Below, piece after piece: positions 10,720 through 22,650 of a stretch of DNA of 64,000 nt. Origin of the DNA: Heliocidaris erythrogramma (taxonomy: Eukaryota; Echinodermata; Echinoidea; Camarodonta; Echinometridae). Numbering within the stretch: position 1 is the first letter of the stretch; each line of letters begins with the position of its first letter. Location of the stretch: positions 36,597,119 through 36,661,118 of the forward strand of contig CM046858.1 of assembly GCA_025617745.1 (NCBI GenBank), written 5' to 3'. Below the pieces are notes generated by a model, which did not search any database, was not told where the DNA came from, and was given only the letters and a program-made list of their open reading frames with translations. Both the position numbers and the translations under genes were made by a program.

Positions 10720-12320
10720 AATCATAGACTAGAAGCGGAGTGTTTACTAATAGGTTTTTTTTATTCCAAGAGTCATCGTGACCAACCTCCGAAGAAGTAA
10801 CTTTTGCCAGATTATACAAGCCCTTGCCTGACTCAGAGGCGGATGCAAGAGACTGATTATTCATTAGTGTCCTGGTGACCAGATGATTTGTTTTTACGTC
10901 CAGGGAAATCACTGTCATTACCTACGGAACAGTATGCGCTGTCAAGGAATGAAGCAATAGCGCCGACAGAATTGGCGCTAGTTCTATTTTCCGTGTTATC
11001 GATGTCTTTTTCCTTTAAGATCTTCACCTCTTGCCTTTCTGAAATGATGAGCTTTGCCAATCTTGTCCCTTTCCATCCTTCCGAGTCGCAGAGGAAGATT
11101 AGGTGGAGTATCTTCATGTTCTGGACAAGGGATATCTCGACTAGTTAGAGAACACCTGTCAAAGACAACTTCGCCGTGCTCAGGATCTCCCCCATTTGCC
11201 TTTCTGAAAAAATGAACTTTGCCGATCTTGTCCCTTTCCACCCTTCCGCGTCGCAAAGGAAGGTTAGGTGGAGTATCTTCATGTTTTTGACAAGAGATCT
11301 CTCGACAAGTTAGAGGACACCTGTCAAAGATATACAGACTGAAGCGTGTTCATGCTAACCTCATGTGAACGCTATTTTGGACGCGATATTGATACTTGAC
11401 TAAAAAAAATCGTTTGTAGCACTTGTTAAAGCAGATTCCAGTGGATATAACGATTCTGAACATCAATGCTATTGCCAATATTACACCTACTTAGTTAAGA
11501 AGATACTTTGCTTCCCTTTTTTCATTTATAGCATTCGTTTTCATCACCTCACTCACGACACAATTTGACGAGGAATCATTATCTATTGATGTAAAAATGT
11601 AGATGTGGCTCTTGTTGTATTTAAAGGAAGAGTTTGACGTTCAACCACTGAAGAATTGTACGTTTTTCTGTGGAATTGTTTATTCCACTATGGACTTCAT
11701 GAATATCAGGTGAGACTAAAATACCGCAGTGCCCTTTGGGAAAATGTGTAAAGTTGTAATGGGATGGAGTTTCAGCAATGAGTGATCTGCGTCTTTCCCA
11801 CAGAAAAGGGACATATTCGACATCGGAAATGAAATGCGGTTTCATGGCATTGATTGGCAACAGACCGCTATCAGTGTTGTACCACTATGTGAGTGGGTTG
11901 TTTTCGTTCGCGAAGCAACATTGCTATTCAGCAATTTTTCTTGATGATTTCGAAGGCTGTGACGTTCTATCGGTAGCACGTTGTTTGCACTTTAATCCTT
12001 TCATTAGAAAAAAAAAATCATTTGGCGTTCTCTTCTCATTAGATATGTTTTGAATATCGGCGTATATACTGAATCTATGAGGTAATGTATAATGAGTCTG
12101 ATCCTCTCTGTTAAAATGTGCGGTACAACGGGGACCTGCATTAACGATGGTCAATTCCACCAAAGCTGTACATACATCAGTTGTTCCCTGAACAACTAAA
12201 TTGATGTGACTTTCTGAATACATCTCTCTTCTAGAAAGTCAATCAATATTTGAAAATTGTTCTGATTGAATTTATATGTCAACTAGTACCATAAGCCGTT
12301 ATCCATATCCCTCGGACTTT
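10720..12320 (-). pseudogene. Receptor relic M: old, frame-broken copy
   Basis: Pieces in three frames line up in order with the receptor family. At 12.2-12.1 kb, SESHINLVVQG, VCTALVELTIV and PRCTAHF match the GQHVVKIHQG, LCTIVILNLTV and PICS blocks; LPHRFSIYADI follows. At about 11.9 kb, QQCCFANENNPLT, a stop, then WYN matches CCVAHENVPLTWWHN of gene A. At 10.9-11.0 kb the tail piece GAIASFLDSAYCSVGND matches GAIVSTASNPDSTYCSVDD of gene D, keeping the ITIM-like SxYxxV. A weak LYN...HDDSW piece near 10.8 kb may be the end of the tail. A stop inside the ectodomain, frameshifts and a local duplication show it is dead. It combines features of the A and D subtypes, so it may be an early-branching copy. 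Confidence 0.75.
11029..11330. repeat. Tandem duplication of about 168 bp inside relic M
   Basis: The segment starting TTGCCTTTCTGAAA at about 11029 is repeated from about 11197. Both copies contain CTTGTCCCTTTCCA, the GTCGCA(G/A)AGGAAG block, AGGTGGAGTATCTTCATG and ACACCTGTCAAAGA. It duplicates part of the former tail-coding region just upstream, in reading sense, of the SAYCSV motif. Confidence 0.85.
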
Positions 12321-12329
12321 GTGTTAAAC

Positions 12330-15030
12330 CTAAACATGTTTCACTAAAGGCAGACGTTGGGTTTATCCAACGGAGGGTTTGGTTTAAGGATAATACCTCC
12401 TTAAGATGAAATAAATTTTGATATTTGAGAGCTTTAACCTGTTTTCACTTGTAATTGCACATATCATCTTCTGAAAATGAATGGTTGAAAGGAGCTTGTA
12501 CACATAAAACACATGAAAATGTTGCAAAAGGAGTTTACGAAGCCTATGTAACATATTGGACGGTCATAGGAGATGTTCTTTGAAAATAAAACTTGCTATA
12601 CAAAAACAAAAACAAAAACAAAAAATTTGATGGCGATTGATTCATCTTCTACCGAATCTTAGAAGATAATATAAATTCTAACGAGTTGTTTCATCTTTAC
12701 GTAGAAAATAGATCTGAATACTATTCTAACCCGAACTATGCCGAAAACTATCTTTCTAAAGTATTGCCTGACTAAAAAAAGAAAGAAAAGAAACGCACTT
12801 AGTCAGATTAAAAGCTGAACATAATAAATTACGTTTGATTGTAACCACAATCAGCAAACTAATTTCTCTCTTTCTTTTTAGAGGCTTTCATCCTCTTATA
12901 ACTCTCCGCTCAGTAGAGATAGTATGAGAGTATCAATTGAACTTGTGTCAATACATCATCATTCTACAGGTAGGACTTGACATATAGTTTAAGTGGCCTG
13001 CGATCTTACTTTTATATTTCTTTAATTAATTAACAAAACAGAAAGTCGTAGGCCAACTTCACAAATCAAGTAGAGTGAGAACGTTAAAAAACCTCATCAA
13101 TCTTCTTTCTTTTCTGCTCAAAAAATGAAACATGTGCGGCGCACACTTAATTGAAATTTTGATTCTTCTTTAATGACAGAATTGGTTGTACCTACAGTTT
13201 AGGAAGCGAAAAGGAAATTGGAAAGAATCATGTTAAAAAAATAGTCTCATGAAGTTTTCCATATATTAAAAGATGTTTGTAGTTTGGTATTCCATCAATG
13301 ATATCCGGTGAATTTTACCGTAACTATATGTAATGAATGCTAGATGAGGGCAATATACTGCCCTACGCTAGGACCTTTCCACCACGGCGGCTCCCCGCAC
13401 ACCAATCTCGAGACTTCGCACGGAGATGGCATGTGTGCCACTGTGTGTGAGTTTTGAACGTGTGTATGGTGCATAGTGCACGCTGAAGTTGTTGGGAGTT
13501 TATATCCCTGACCCGGCACCTAAATTATTGTTTTTCTCTAATTTGTTTAATATGCCACATCTTGACAGCGCCTTTTATATTGCTAGTATCTTGCTATTTA
13601 TCAACAAAAATCCAATAAATCTGACAAATTTATGAAGGCTTACCAAAACTAAACATCACCTTTAAATATACTGTTCCATAACAGGTCAGCATAGTTATAT
13701 AAAATTTAAGTCACTGTACACGGGCATTAGTGCACTTATATCTTGAAAGTTATTGTAGAATTCAATGGTAAAATAATTCCTAAAAAATCTATATTAAAAT
13801 GGAAGAATATATGGTCATACACAAACATGTACCACGCACACACATATATCAATAATTCGATTCATTTAATTTCTATAAATAAAGGGAAAAGAAAATAAAC
13901 ACAAATCCAAGAACACATAGCAATTAAAAGAATGGCACATCTATTGGAACTAAACATACTCAACTCTATCTTTAGCCAGAATTTTACAACAAATTTAACC
14001 CCTATATATGATCTCTGTGGTCCCAAAGAATAACTTCAATCATCATGAGTATTTAAACTAGGGTATATTATGAATTTAGGTAAAAGGATGGAGGCCACAG
14101 GTCATGGACGTTTTCCATTTGTTTTCGGCTATCCCGAGCAAAGCTACGGTAATGGAACAATAGTTGACCTATTTTTTTCTTTTCCACAGAAAAAGGACGT
14201 ACTCGACATCGGACCTCTGTTTTGTACCTAACAGTCTGTAATGACTAAGTTGTTGGAACTTATGATGATTTGGTCGATTTTATAAAATAGTGGAAAGGAA
14301 ATAAAGTCTTTATGAATCAAATCCGTTCATATTGAGATAGAGAAGGTTGTGAACACGATGGTTTAGTGACATCTATAACACGAGTCTTTCAGGTATAGAT
14401 CAACATAATTTTTGATCCAGTAGTAGGAAGCTTACTGTAATTACCGTACATATGATAATTTTTCAGGACAGATGACGCTAACAGAATGACTAAACATGCC
14501 ATTAAAAAATGTGTGATTAATGTTATTCCTTCAAATTAGTCCAACAGAATTTTTCATTTCATTTTATCTACATAATCCTTGAAGCACATTTCATTGTGAA
14601 CGTTATAGGAAAAATAAATGATAAAGCAATTCTACGAATTAGGAAAAAATGGAAGAAATTAAGGTCAAACATATACATCGCACACGTACATGACTTATAT
14701 CAAATGTCAATTTCATTTCTTCTAATTTTGTTTTCAGCTATTCCATGCAGAGCGAGGGTAATAAGGCATTAGTTTACATACTAACTACCTTTGATGATTA
14801 ACATGTGGGGAATTACAATGATTTGGTTTTTGGATATCAATATGAAAATTGAGGAAGGGAATAAAAGTCATAAAACCATCAAATCAAATATTGAGATACA
14901 GAGGGTTGTGAACACGATGGATCACTGACATTTTAGACCGTGTCATTCATAATAGAGGTCACCATCATTTGTCGATCCAGTATTGGGATCGGTATTATAG
15001 TTACCATACATATGATCATTGTTCAGGACA
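12330..15030. other. 3' flank of pseudogene C, no gene seen
   Basis: This block is homologous to 31.6-33.1 kb and 49.5-50.7 kb, the DNA downstream of copies D and G (shared GAGATAGAGAAGGTTGTGAAC, CGTACATATGATCATTGTTC and GCGAGGGTAATA). A less AT-rich piece at about 13340-13510 is not in the other two flanks and may be an inserted repeat. No supported gene. Confidence 0.6.
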
Positions 15031-15132
15031 GATGATTATAGGCCTTCATTCTGAGCGAGATTACTTTGAAAGAAATCCTCCCCAGGAGGGCTTGGGTCAT
15101 CATAATCCGACTCCAAAGACGTCATTTTCTTA

Positions 15133-15308
15133 TGGGGTGTTGCAAGAAAGTTGCGATTGATTGCAAGTTGCAACTGATCGGTACTGACCAATCAAAATCA
15201 TTGTTGCAAGCGCATCTTCTTGAATGGGCAGACCGTGAACCATTCAGAATGGCTGTTCTAATTTGCTGTACAATTTGCAATTGATTGCAACTTTCTTGCA
15301 ACACCCCA
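15133..15308. mobile_element. 176-bp Harbinger-type MITE with TTA target duplication
   Basis: Terminal inverted repeats begin TGGGGTGTTGCAAGAAAGTT and are near-perfect for over 30 bp. TTA lies on each side (15130-15132 and 15309-15311). The paralogue G has the uninterrupted site at about 50880 with one TTA, so both ends are fixed by comparison. A 3-bp TTA duplication is typical of PIF/Harbinger elements. It is too short to code for a transposase. Confidence 0.92.
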
Positions 15309-15335
15309 TTAGTCTTTTGGCTCATGTCGGGTTTA

Positions 15336-16538
15336 AGGCGCTGTAACACTCTACAGGCGCTGTTACACTCTAGCGTATAGAGCCAGCGTATGAGGAACGT
15401 ATGGACTTTTTGGGCATACGCTGACATACGCTGAAACACTCTAGGGGTACGCTGGAATACGTTTGTAGTACGCCGGGGTACGTCGGTGTACGCTGATGTA
15501 CGCTGACGGCCAAATTTTTTTTTGAACATGCACAAAAATTTTCAGCGTATGCCGACGTATGAATTTAACGCTCCTCATACGTTTCTCATACGCTGAACAC
15601 GCTAGAGGTACCCTGAAGGTACGTTACTCATACGTCGAGTACGCTTCTCATACGTTGAAATTGAGTGGGTCAAGAAAACTAGAGTTAGAGGAGCGTATAA
15701 TGAACGTGTGTCTGACGTGTGTCTAACGAATGGCTAACGTACTCAACTTATGCCTAACGTGTTCTGAGCGTACAGCCAACTTATCCCATGTGTATTACAT
15801 GCGCTTCTCATACGTTGAAATTGAGTGGGTCAGGAAACATAGCGTTAGAGGAGCGTATAATGAACGTGTGTCTGACGTGTGTCTAACGAATGGCTAACGT
15901 TATGATGGTAGTATATAAAGTCTCACATTTCCAAACCTGTTACAGTTGGCAGTTGTGTATGCTAGACACAGAAGAAGAAGGCGTAGAATGAGACGTGCGT
16001 GTGTGTGTGTGTGTAATTGGGTTTTACAGACGTGTATCAATCAGATATGATTATTTACGTCTGGGACCGACCTTTAACGTCACCATCCGAAAGACGTGAC
16101 TCAGTCTCGAACCTGGGTCCGCTGAATCAGTTTATAACTTCCTCTGGTAGCTGGATTACAGGCGCACGCCACAACGTCCAATCTGGGTGCCACCTTTTAT
16201 ACCCCCCGCTGTGTACGCTCCTCATACGTTAGGCTGACGTTCCGCATACGTTTGTCATACGTCGGAGGTACGCTGATATACGTTACTGATACGTTACGGT
16301 ATACGTCCAACTCAAATACACATCACATCACATACGCTCACATACGCTGACATACGCTATGCGTACGCTACTCATACGCTACTCATACGCTGACGGTATG
16401 CTGGGCTCACGTTACTCTAACGGTCATTAACCGAAAATCGACCTCATACGCTGAAAAGTTGTGCGTATAAACAATTTTTAGAAATATTCGATACGTTCCT
16501 CATACGCTGCCTCTATACGGTAGAGTGTGACAGCGCCT
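15336..16538. mobile_element. 1.2-kb non-autonomous Harbinger-type element carrying a minisatellite
   Basis: The ends are AGGCGCTGTAACACTC and its inverted copy (CACTCTAC/GTAGAGTG inside), with TTA on both sides (15333-15335, 16539-16541). The undisturbed site is GGGTTTAGCG in copies D and G. The left end carries a small extra copy of its first 18 bp or so. The interior is filled with degenerate units around CATACGCTGA / TACGTTGAAA, including a longer duplicated block at about 15645-15740 and 15802-15900, and holds a SINE-like insert. It sits inside the SLYAK codons of pseudogene C. No transposase. Confidence 0.88.
16040..16200 (-). repeat. SINE-like segment with a 7SL/Alu-domain-like block
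   Basis: On the minus strand 16172-16147 reads GTGGCGTGCGCCTGTAATCC followed by AGCTACC, very like the Alu domain of SRP (7SL) RNA. About 35-45 bp on comes GGTTCGAGACTGA (B-box-like, 16113-16101) and then CGGATGGTGACGTTAAAGG with GGTCCC (about 16089-16063). A (GT)n run lies beyond at about 15990-16012. The order fits a small RNA-derived SINE with a conserved body. The 7SL assignment is by eye and unproven; a tRNA-like head is the alternative. Confidence 0.45.
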
Positions 16539-19144
16539 TTAGCGTACAGAGAATGTGGGTTTGTTGTCGGTTTTGGGTTGCTTTTAATGAATAGCCCCTC
16601 TGTGTTTAGATCGACTGATAGTGGAGATGATTCTTTCATGGTCAATGGATAATAATAAAAACCCTCATGATCAGTGTTCATTTGAAGGGAACGTACTAAA
16701 GATTTTTAATCCGAATCTTTGGTACCGGTAGTTGTCGAAGTGCGTTGGACATCATTGACTGAACAATATGTACTCACGGGGCTTGATGCTGTAAAAACGA
16801 CTGCTCTGGAATTGTGCCTTCTGATGTTTTTCGTACCGACGACAATGTTCATTTGTCAGTAGCTTGACAGTGTCTTTATCGCTAAAATTCTTATGATGAG
16901 TGACACAATTCTTATCCAATGCTACCAAATTACGCCGCGATGGGCGGGTTGGAGGTCCGCCTCGTCGATTAGAACAGAAGGACAACACGTCAAGGTTGGT
17001 GCAATCCTCGTTGTTGTCTGGTTGTCGTTGTGGATAAGAACGTCATATCCACAGACTCTGCTCCTTCGCTGACCAGTCCTGTCGTAGTAACCGTGTGGAT
17101 TCCTTCATCTAACTCATATTTTGATTGCTATAGCTCTTTTCTGAGAAATTTTTGGTAACATTTGGCGAAGCAACCACAGATGCTGAACGCTAATTCTAAT
17201 GCTGATAGAACCACCAGTGAATATAGCAGTGCATTATTGTTTGGGCACTCTGATGACAAAGTTGCGCTTAAACTAATTTGAACAAGTGTCTCGTTCGATG
17301 TGCCATAGTTCAAAGAAGTTCCAATGTGTTCCTCAATTGACTTAGCACTCTCAGTTGTATTTTCACAAGTTAAAGTAACAGCGGATGTGTTTTACCATTC
17401 AAGTTTTGATGGAATGGAAATATTGCATTTCTGGTTTTCTTGTAATTGTGAAATCATAATGCCACCCAGTATCATCTGAAAATGATCTTTCTCCTCCACA
17501 TAAATAAGTGCGATTTGCTTGATATCCGACAAAAAATCTCGTCTGAATGATTAAGGGGATGCTGATAACCTCCAGTAGTGTACCACCGTGACAAGACCTT
17601 TGTCTCTTTGATTTTGCAGCATTCGAATACGGCAGACTGCTTTTGGTCTTTTCCAATCGGATGTGCTTGAATTATGGGGAATGTACATGTTTTATTCCCC
17701 TCTCGGCTGGAAACAGCACACACGCTAGACATCTTCTTTTCGTCAAAAATATTTTCAGGATCAACGAATGCACTGAATTTATTCGTTAAATTTAACTCAC
17801 CAGTGTTGGACATCAGAGGTGTTTCATATTCATACACCACCTGATTTCCTGCAAGAAATTGTGCACGATCCCATACGTTCACTTGCACGCACTGACAAGA
17901 CATCTGTAATTTTCCGCTTTCTCTGATGAACATTGTATAACATATAGGTGCTGTACCTTAACTTCAGGATTACAATTGTACAAAGTGATTGTGGCCCCTG
18001 GTGAATCTTGACGACGTGCTGTCCCGAATCGTTTCGTTCAGTAAATAAACATAATAAAATTGGTTTCGTTGATCTGACTTAAGGTATAATGACCAGCATT
18101 GAGAGATGCATCGGTAGCACATTCTAAAGAACGGTTGTTTAGTGTTTCACATACTGACTCTCCTCTTGTCCACACAAGCGACTGACTACTTTCCATCGTA
18201 TCTCTCAGATTAAACCTAAGAGAAATATTCTGTCCATTCACTTTGTGTATTGAATGTTCCTGCTGCTGGTTGCACCATAAAGTACTATCTTCAGAAAAAG
18301 TCACATGGATCAAAGATTGCAAAATACAAAAGAAGACAAATTTTCTCCGTTCCACATTAATGCTCTTGTGGGACATGGTAATCCTTCGGTATCTTGTAGC
18401 AAAGTCTATTTCTAGAAGGTTTCTAGAATTATTTAAATAAAGGTATCTTATTATCAAGAAATCCACTGACTTAAAGATGGGGCTCTTGTTCCTCTTTCTC
18501 AGGAAGAAACTAGATAATGAGCGCCATAATGTTTGATTAACATGATTGAAATGGTGAAAGCAGAGACAAACTACTTGTGCCAAAGACATGAAAGACGGGG
18601 GTCTTTATGAAGCGTTTTTTCTATCACCACCTTCCTGAATCACAATGTTCTTAGCAAGAACTAACAAATAGATATTGGCTGAAAGACCCAGACTGACAGT
18701 GTCTCTCATTGGATAACAACAGAAACGACTTTCTAAGGGGATGAGCCATCGTCTGTAAAATAAAGCCTACATTATATTTCTTTGTTAAGTGAAAGTGCTA
18801 GTCACGTTCGGTTAATCTTTAAAGGGGATGCTGATCCAAGAAAAATGAAGTCTGACGAAACTGAGAGCTACTTCAGATATTTCAAAATTGCTTTTAGTCA
18901 TTATGTTCCCCCACCCTTCCTTTCCCAAACAATATATTGATGATTGATACTTTCCCCTCTCTTCTTCAGGGTAAAATAAAATGTATTACTTTCTAACCTA
19001 CAAAGCCTATTGTTTAAAAGGGTGATTTCGAGAACCATCACATTTCGGTTTTACATTACGCGACTTTTGTATTGACGCTATTCAAAAAAGCAAACAGACA
19101 GCATACTTCTTGTTTAAATCAAAGCCTGACCAGGTGTATTTATG

Positions 19145-22100
19145 GTTCTAGGACTCCTACCCCCTGGACAACTATCCCCCGGATAACCACCCTAGGATAA
19201 CCACCCTCTAGGACAACTACCCCCTAGGACAACTACCCCCTAGGGCAACTACCCTCTAGGACGACTACCCCTCTAAGACAACTACCCCCTGATAACTACC
19301 CCAGACAACTACCCCCGGACAACTACCCCCAGACAACCATCCCCTGGACAACCACCCCCGGACAGCTACCCCCTGGACAACTACCCCCAGAAAACTACCC
19401 CCTAGGACAACTACCCCCAGGACAACTCCCCCCAGGACAACCACCCTCTAGAACAACCACCCCCCCCCCCCCACGCCGGACGCGTGTTTTTGTTTTACAC
19501 CGTAGCGTAGGCAATTTCGCGAAAAAAAAACAACATGCAAGTGCTCTGGTGAAAGAGTCTAAGTCGTCAGCGCACATTCTTGTTGTAACTACACTATGCA
19601 AGTTGTGCACGATCATACAGCCAGCCTGGGAAGCTGAGAAAGGGGGAAAATGAAATACATAAGAAAAGAGAAGCTAGAGATACAGTATAAACAAAGGTCC
19701 TTGGGACCATGGAAAGTGCCTCGTTATAGGAGGAATCTCGTTATATCAGGATTAAAAAATAAGAGATTATAAAGAGCTTGGTCCGGAATATTACCTTGTC
19801 ATATCAGGAATATTGTTATATCAGACCTCTTGATACTGAGTTTCCACTGTAGATGGAAGGAAAAAGAAAGAAATACATAAGGAATGAGAAGAGGATGTAT
19901 GGAAGGAAAGAGAAGAGAGGATAGATGGAAGGAAAAACAAAGAAATTCATTAGGATAATGGAGAAGATATGTTTTCCTTGCATCTATCCTCTTCTCTTTC
20001 CTTTTGTATTTCTTTGTTTTAACTTCCATCTATCCTCTTCTTTCCTTCCATCTATCATCTTTTCTTTCCTTATGTATTTCTTTGTTTTCATTGCATCTAT
20101 CCCCCCCTGACAACTACCCTGAGACAACTACCCCTTAGGGCATCTACTCTGTAGGACATCTTCTTGACAAATACCACCTAAGGTAACTACCGCCGGGTTC
20201 ATTAACGACTTATAGGGTTATTATTAACCCATAGGCTACGGGAACCGGGTGTTCCCTGTATTAAGCCTATGGGCATGAGAAAATTCAGTAGTCATCGGGT
20301 TCATCGGACAACAACCAACATACTCTCACCCATGGCATGTAGGTCAACTACCCCCCCCCCCCCCAAACAGTTACAACTCCCAGGTACTCGAAGGCATTTA
20401 AACTGATTTCGGCCAGGGGAGGACGTGGAAGGGGGTGGGGGGGGGGGGGGGTGACCAACAATCAGTAAGGATATAATGAGTATCCAGAGGAGGGGTATCC
20501 ACCTCCCACGATAAGAAAGTTAGGGAAATCTGATTATAAATAGGGTTTTGGTGCATTATAATGATAAAATTTACCTCACCACGTGAGTTAAATGTGTCTA
20601 TACCCATGAGCATGGGAGGAGATTTCCCCTGGTATTACATTTTTGTTTTAAAAGTTGGGTGTTTAAACTCGGTGTTTGATGGTGCATTGTACAGTTGAAT
20701 TTCTCATCCATCTTAACATGATTGTATACCCCATACTATTTTTTTAAATCGACCAACCACAATGCTAGTTTCCTTTAATACTCGATTGGCTGGTAGCTTT
20801 GTAACGAGTTGCATAATTGTAGAGTGCGTGAGGGAGAGGGGTGGGGGGTGTGTGACAAACGGCTGGAATATTTGTTTTCCTTCCCGCCCCCCTTAATTGT
20901 TGATCATGCAAAACATCTAATAGAGAGTTGATATTGCACATGGGAATACCTGCCTTCATGCATTGAAGAAAAAAACAACAAACAAAAAACAAAAACAAAC
21001 AATTCTTTTTAAATGATAGTATATATAAACTAGTTTTTGTTGTTTTTTTTAATGTGATAAACTAAGTTTTATTGTTGGAAGTTGGAGGAGGAACAATTAA
21101 GCGAGCAAGCATGAGCGAAAACAAACACTTCTCTTTTAATAAAATTTGGTATATTATCTGGGCTTTATTGTTGCAGGTCGGGGCAGAAATTTTGCTAAAG
21201 GCCATATTAATTCTATTTTGGCGAGCGAGCGTAGCGAACGAGCACAATCTTGTTCAATGTGATGTTAAGTCCAATTTGGGGTACTTTTTCTAGAGGGTGG
21301 TTGTCATGGGGTAGTTTTCCGGGTGGTAGTTAGTTGTCCTAGAGGGTGGTTGCCCTAGGGGGTAGTTGTCCGGGGGCTATATTTTTTTTCTGTCAGGACT
21401 TGAGCCACCCGACGAGAGAGGGCAGTATTTGAGCGTCAAGAGGGGTGACAATACGGTTTATTCCATCAAGACTAGTCGGCATGAATATTCATGAAAAACA
21501 AATTGTAGGGATATAATAAAATGAGCGCACCAGTCACGCAGTTCCTTGTGTGGCGCATTCGGATTCACGTCGTGCTCGTCATGAAGGAATCACGAGTTCG
21601 AGTCTCGGCAGGCTAAGGGGTGTTAGAATTTAGGAAAGTATCATTGACAAAATTTTCTTTTGCTGAAATAAAGTAAGGTGAAACTGAGGGAAAATACAAG
21701 TCTTAAATTTGTAGTTTCTCTCTCTCAAAGTCTCCAAAACGGGGCCTCTTGACGCTCAAATACTGCCCGCTCTTGTCAGCAAATCCTGACAGAAAAAAAG
21801 TACGCGTCTGGGGGTAATTGTCCTAGAGGGTGGTTGTCTGGGGTAGTTGTCCTAGGGGGTACTTGTCTGGGGGGTGGTTGTCCAGGAGGTGGTTGTACGG
21901 GGGTAGTTGTCCTAGAGGGTGGTTGTCCTAGGGGGTAGTTGTCTTAGAGGGTGGTTGTCCTAGGGGGTAGTTGTCCTAGAGGGTGGTTGTCCTAGGGGGT
22001 AGTTGTCTTGGGGTAGTTGTCCAGGGGGTGGGTGTGCAAGGGGTGGTTGTCCGGGGGGTAGTTGTCCTAGGGGGTAGTTGTGCGGGGGTAGTTGTCCTGG

Positions 22101-22423
22101 GGGTAGTTGTCCTGTGGTTAGTTGTCCTAGGGGTAGTTGTCCAGGGGTAGTTGTCCGGGGGTAGTTGTCCTGGGGGTAGTTGTCCTAGGGGGGTAGTTGT
22201 CCGGGGTAGTTGTCTGGGTGGTAGTTATCCGGGGGGTAGTTGGCCTAGAGGGTGGTTGTCCTAGGGGGTAGTTGTCTGGGGGGTAGTTATCCGGGGGGTA
22301 GTTGTCCTAGGGGGGTAGTCGTCCTAGAGGGTGGTTGTCCTAGGAGTTAGTTGTCCTAGAGGGTGGTTATCATCGGGTGGTTATCCGGGGGGTGGTTGTC
22401 CAGGGGGTAGGTGTCCGGATACG
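19145..22423. mobile_element. 3.3-kb foldback-like element with tandem-repeat inverted ends
   Basis: It is flanked by a 9-bp direct repeat, GTATTTATG (19136-19144 and 22424-22432); the empty site reads GGTGTATTTATGTACAATTC at 54231 in copy J. Both ends are tandem arrays in opposite orientation: left 19145-19475 with units like GGACAACTACCCCC, right 21283-22423 with GGGGGTAGTTGTCC. The first 70 bp or so of the two ends match as inverted repeats (CTACCCCCTGGACAAC...CCCCGGATAACCACC). The middle has a purine/pyrimidine inverted repeat (19850-20105), poly-C/poly-G runs and a nested MITE. Long repetitive inverted ends and a 9-bp target duplication are the hallmarks of Foldback or Mutator-like elements. 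No transposase gene is seen, so it is probably non-autonomous. Confidence 0.85.
21382..21800. mobile_element. MITE of about 420 bp nested in the foldback element, with a tRNA-like core
   Basis: Inverted ends: left TTTTTTTCTGTCAGGA, right TCCTGACAGAAAAAAAG; the inner arms GGGCAGTATTTGAGCGTCAA and their complement extend the match to about 60 bp with indels. It interrupts the right-hand GGGGTAGTTGTCC array. Inside, plus strand, TGTGGCGCATTCGG (A-box-like, about 21548) and GAGTTCGAGTCTC (B-box-like, about 21594) are spaced as in a tRNA, suggesting a captured tRNA-derived SINE. The stems do not form an intact tRNA. Confidence 0.7.
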
Positions 22424-22650
22424 GTATTTATGTACAATTCACAGCCATTTTTTGATTCATCGGTAGGACATCCAGCAAGAGTTTCTTATGTCCCAGCCAC
22501 CTTATTTTTTTCTTTCTTTTCCCTTTTTTTTTTTGCTAACATACTGTTTTTTTTCACTGTTTTAACATTCTAAAAGAGGGTGAAATTTTTGGTGGCTTGG
22601 ACATATCCCAGCCACCCTCTTTTTTAATTTTAGTAAATAATAGCTTACTT

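Larger units (their letters stand above)
15036..18376 (-). pseudogene. Receptor pseudogene C, split by two MITEs
   Basis: The conserved start MSHKSIN lies at 18376, followed by a signal sequence, WCNQQQEHSIHKVNGQN and the rest of the D-type ectodomain. The reading frame breaks several times (near 18.04, 17.95, 17.5 and 17.3 kb), and at 17.96 kb the NLTVE region has a small deletion. The membrane helix is recognisable near 17.15-17.24 kb and the tail with EGFYYYPLTM and SLYAK at 16.5-16.7 kb. Two MITEs (15133-15308 and 15336-16538) interrupt the tail inside the SLYAKPDMSQKTKKM stretch. The frame ends GEDFFQSNLAQNEGL with TAA at 15036-15038, yet the same frame beyond it still reads SSVLNNDHMYGNYNTD, a lost C-terminal YxN segment. 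Closest relative in the window: G. Confidence 0.9.

Noticed and set aside
15122-15535. 137-codon frame on the minus strand
   Set aside because: It runs across two MITEs and receptor tail remnants; a chance product of repeats.
21548-21620. Functional tRNA gene
   Set aside because: Box A and B words are present, but the acceptor and anticodon stems do not pair.
19145-22423. CRISPR-like reading of the regularly spaced GGACAACTACCCC repeats
   Set aside because: Units are directly abutting, degenerate and inverted at the two ends of a transposon in eukaryotic DNA; there are no spacers.
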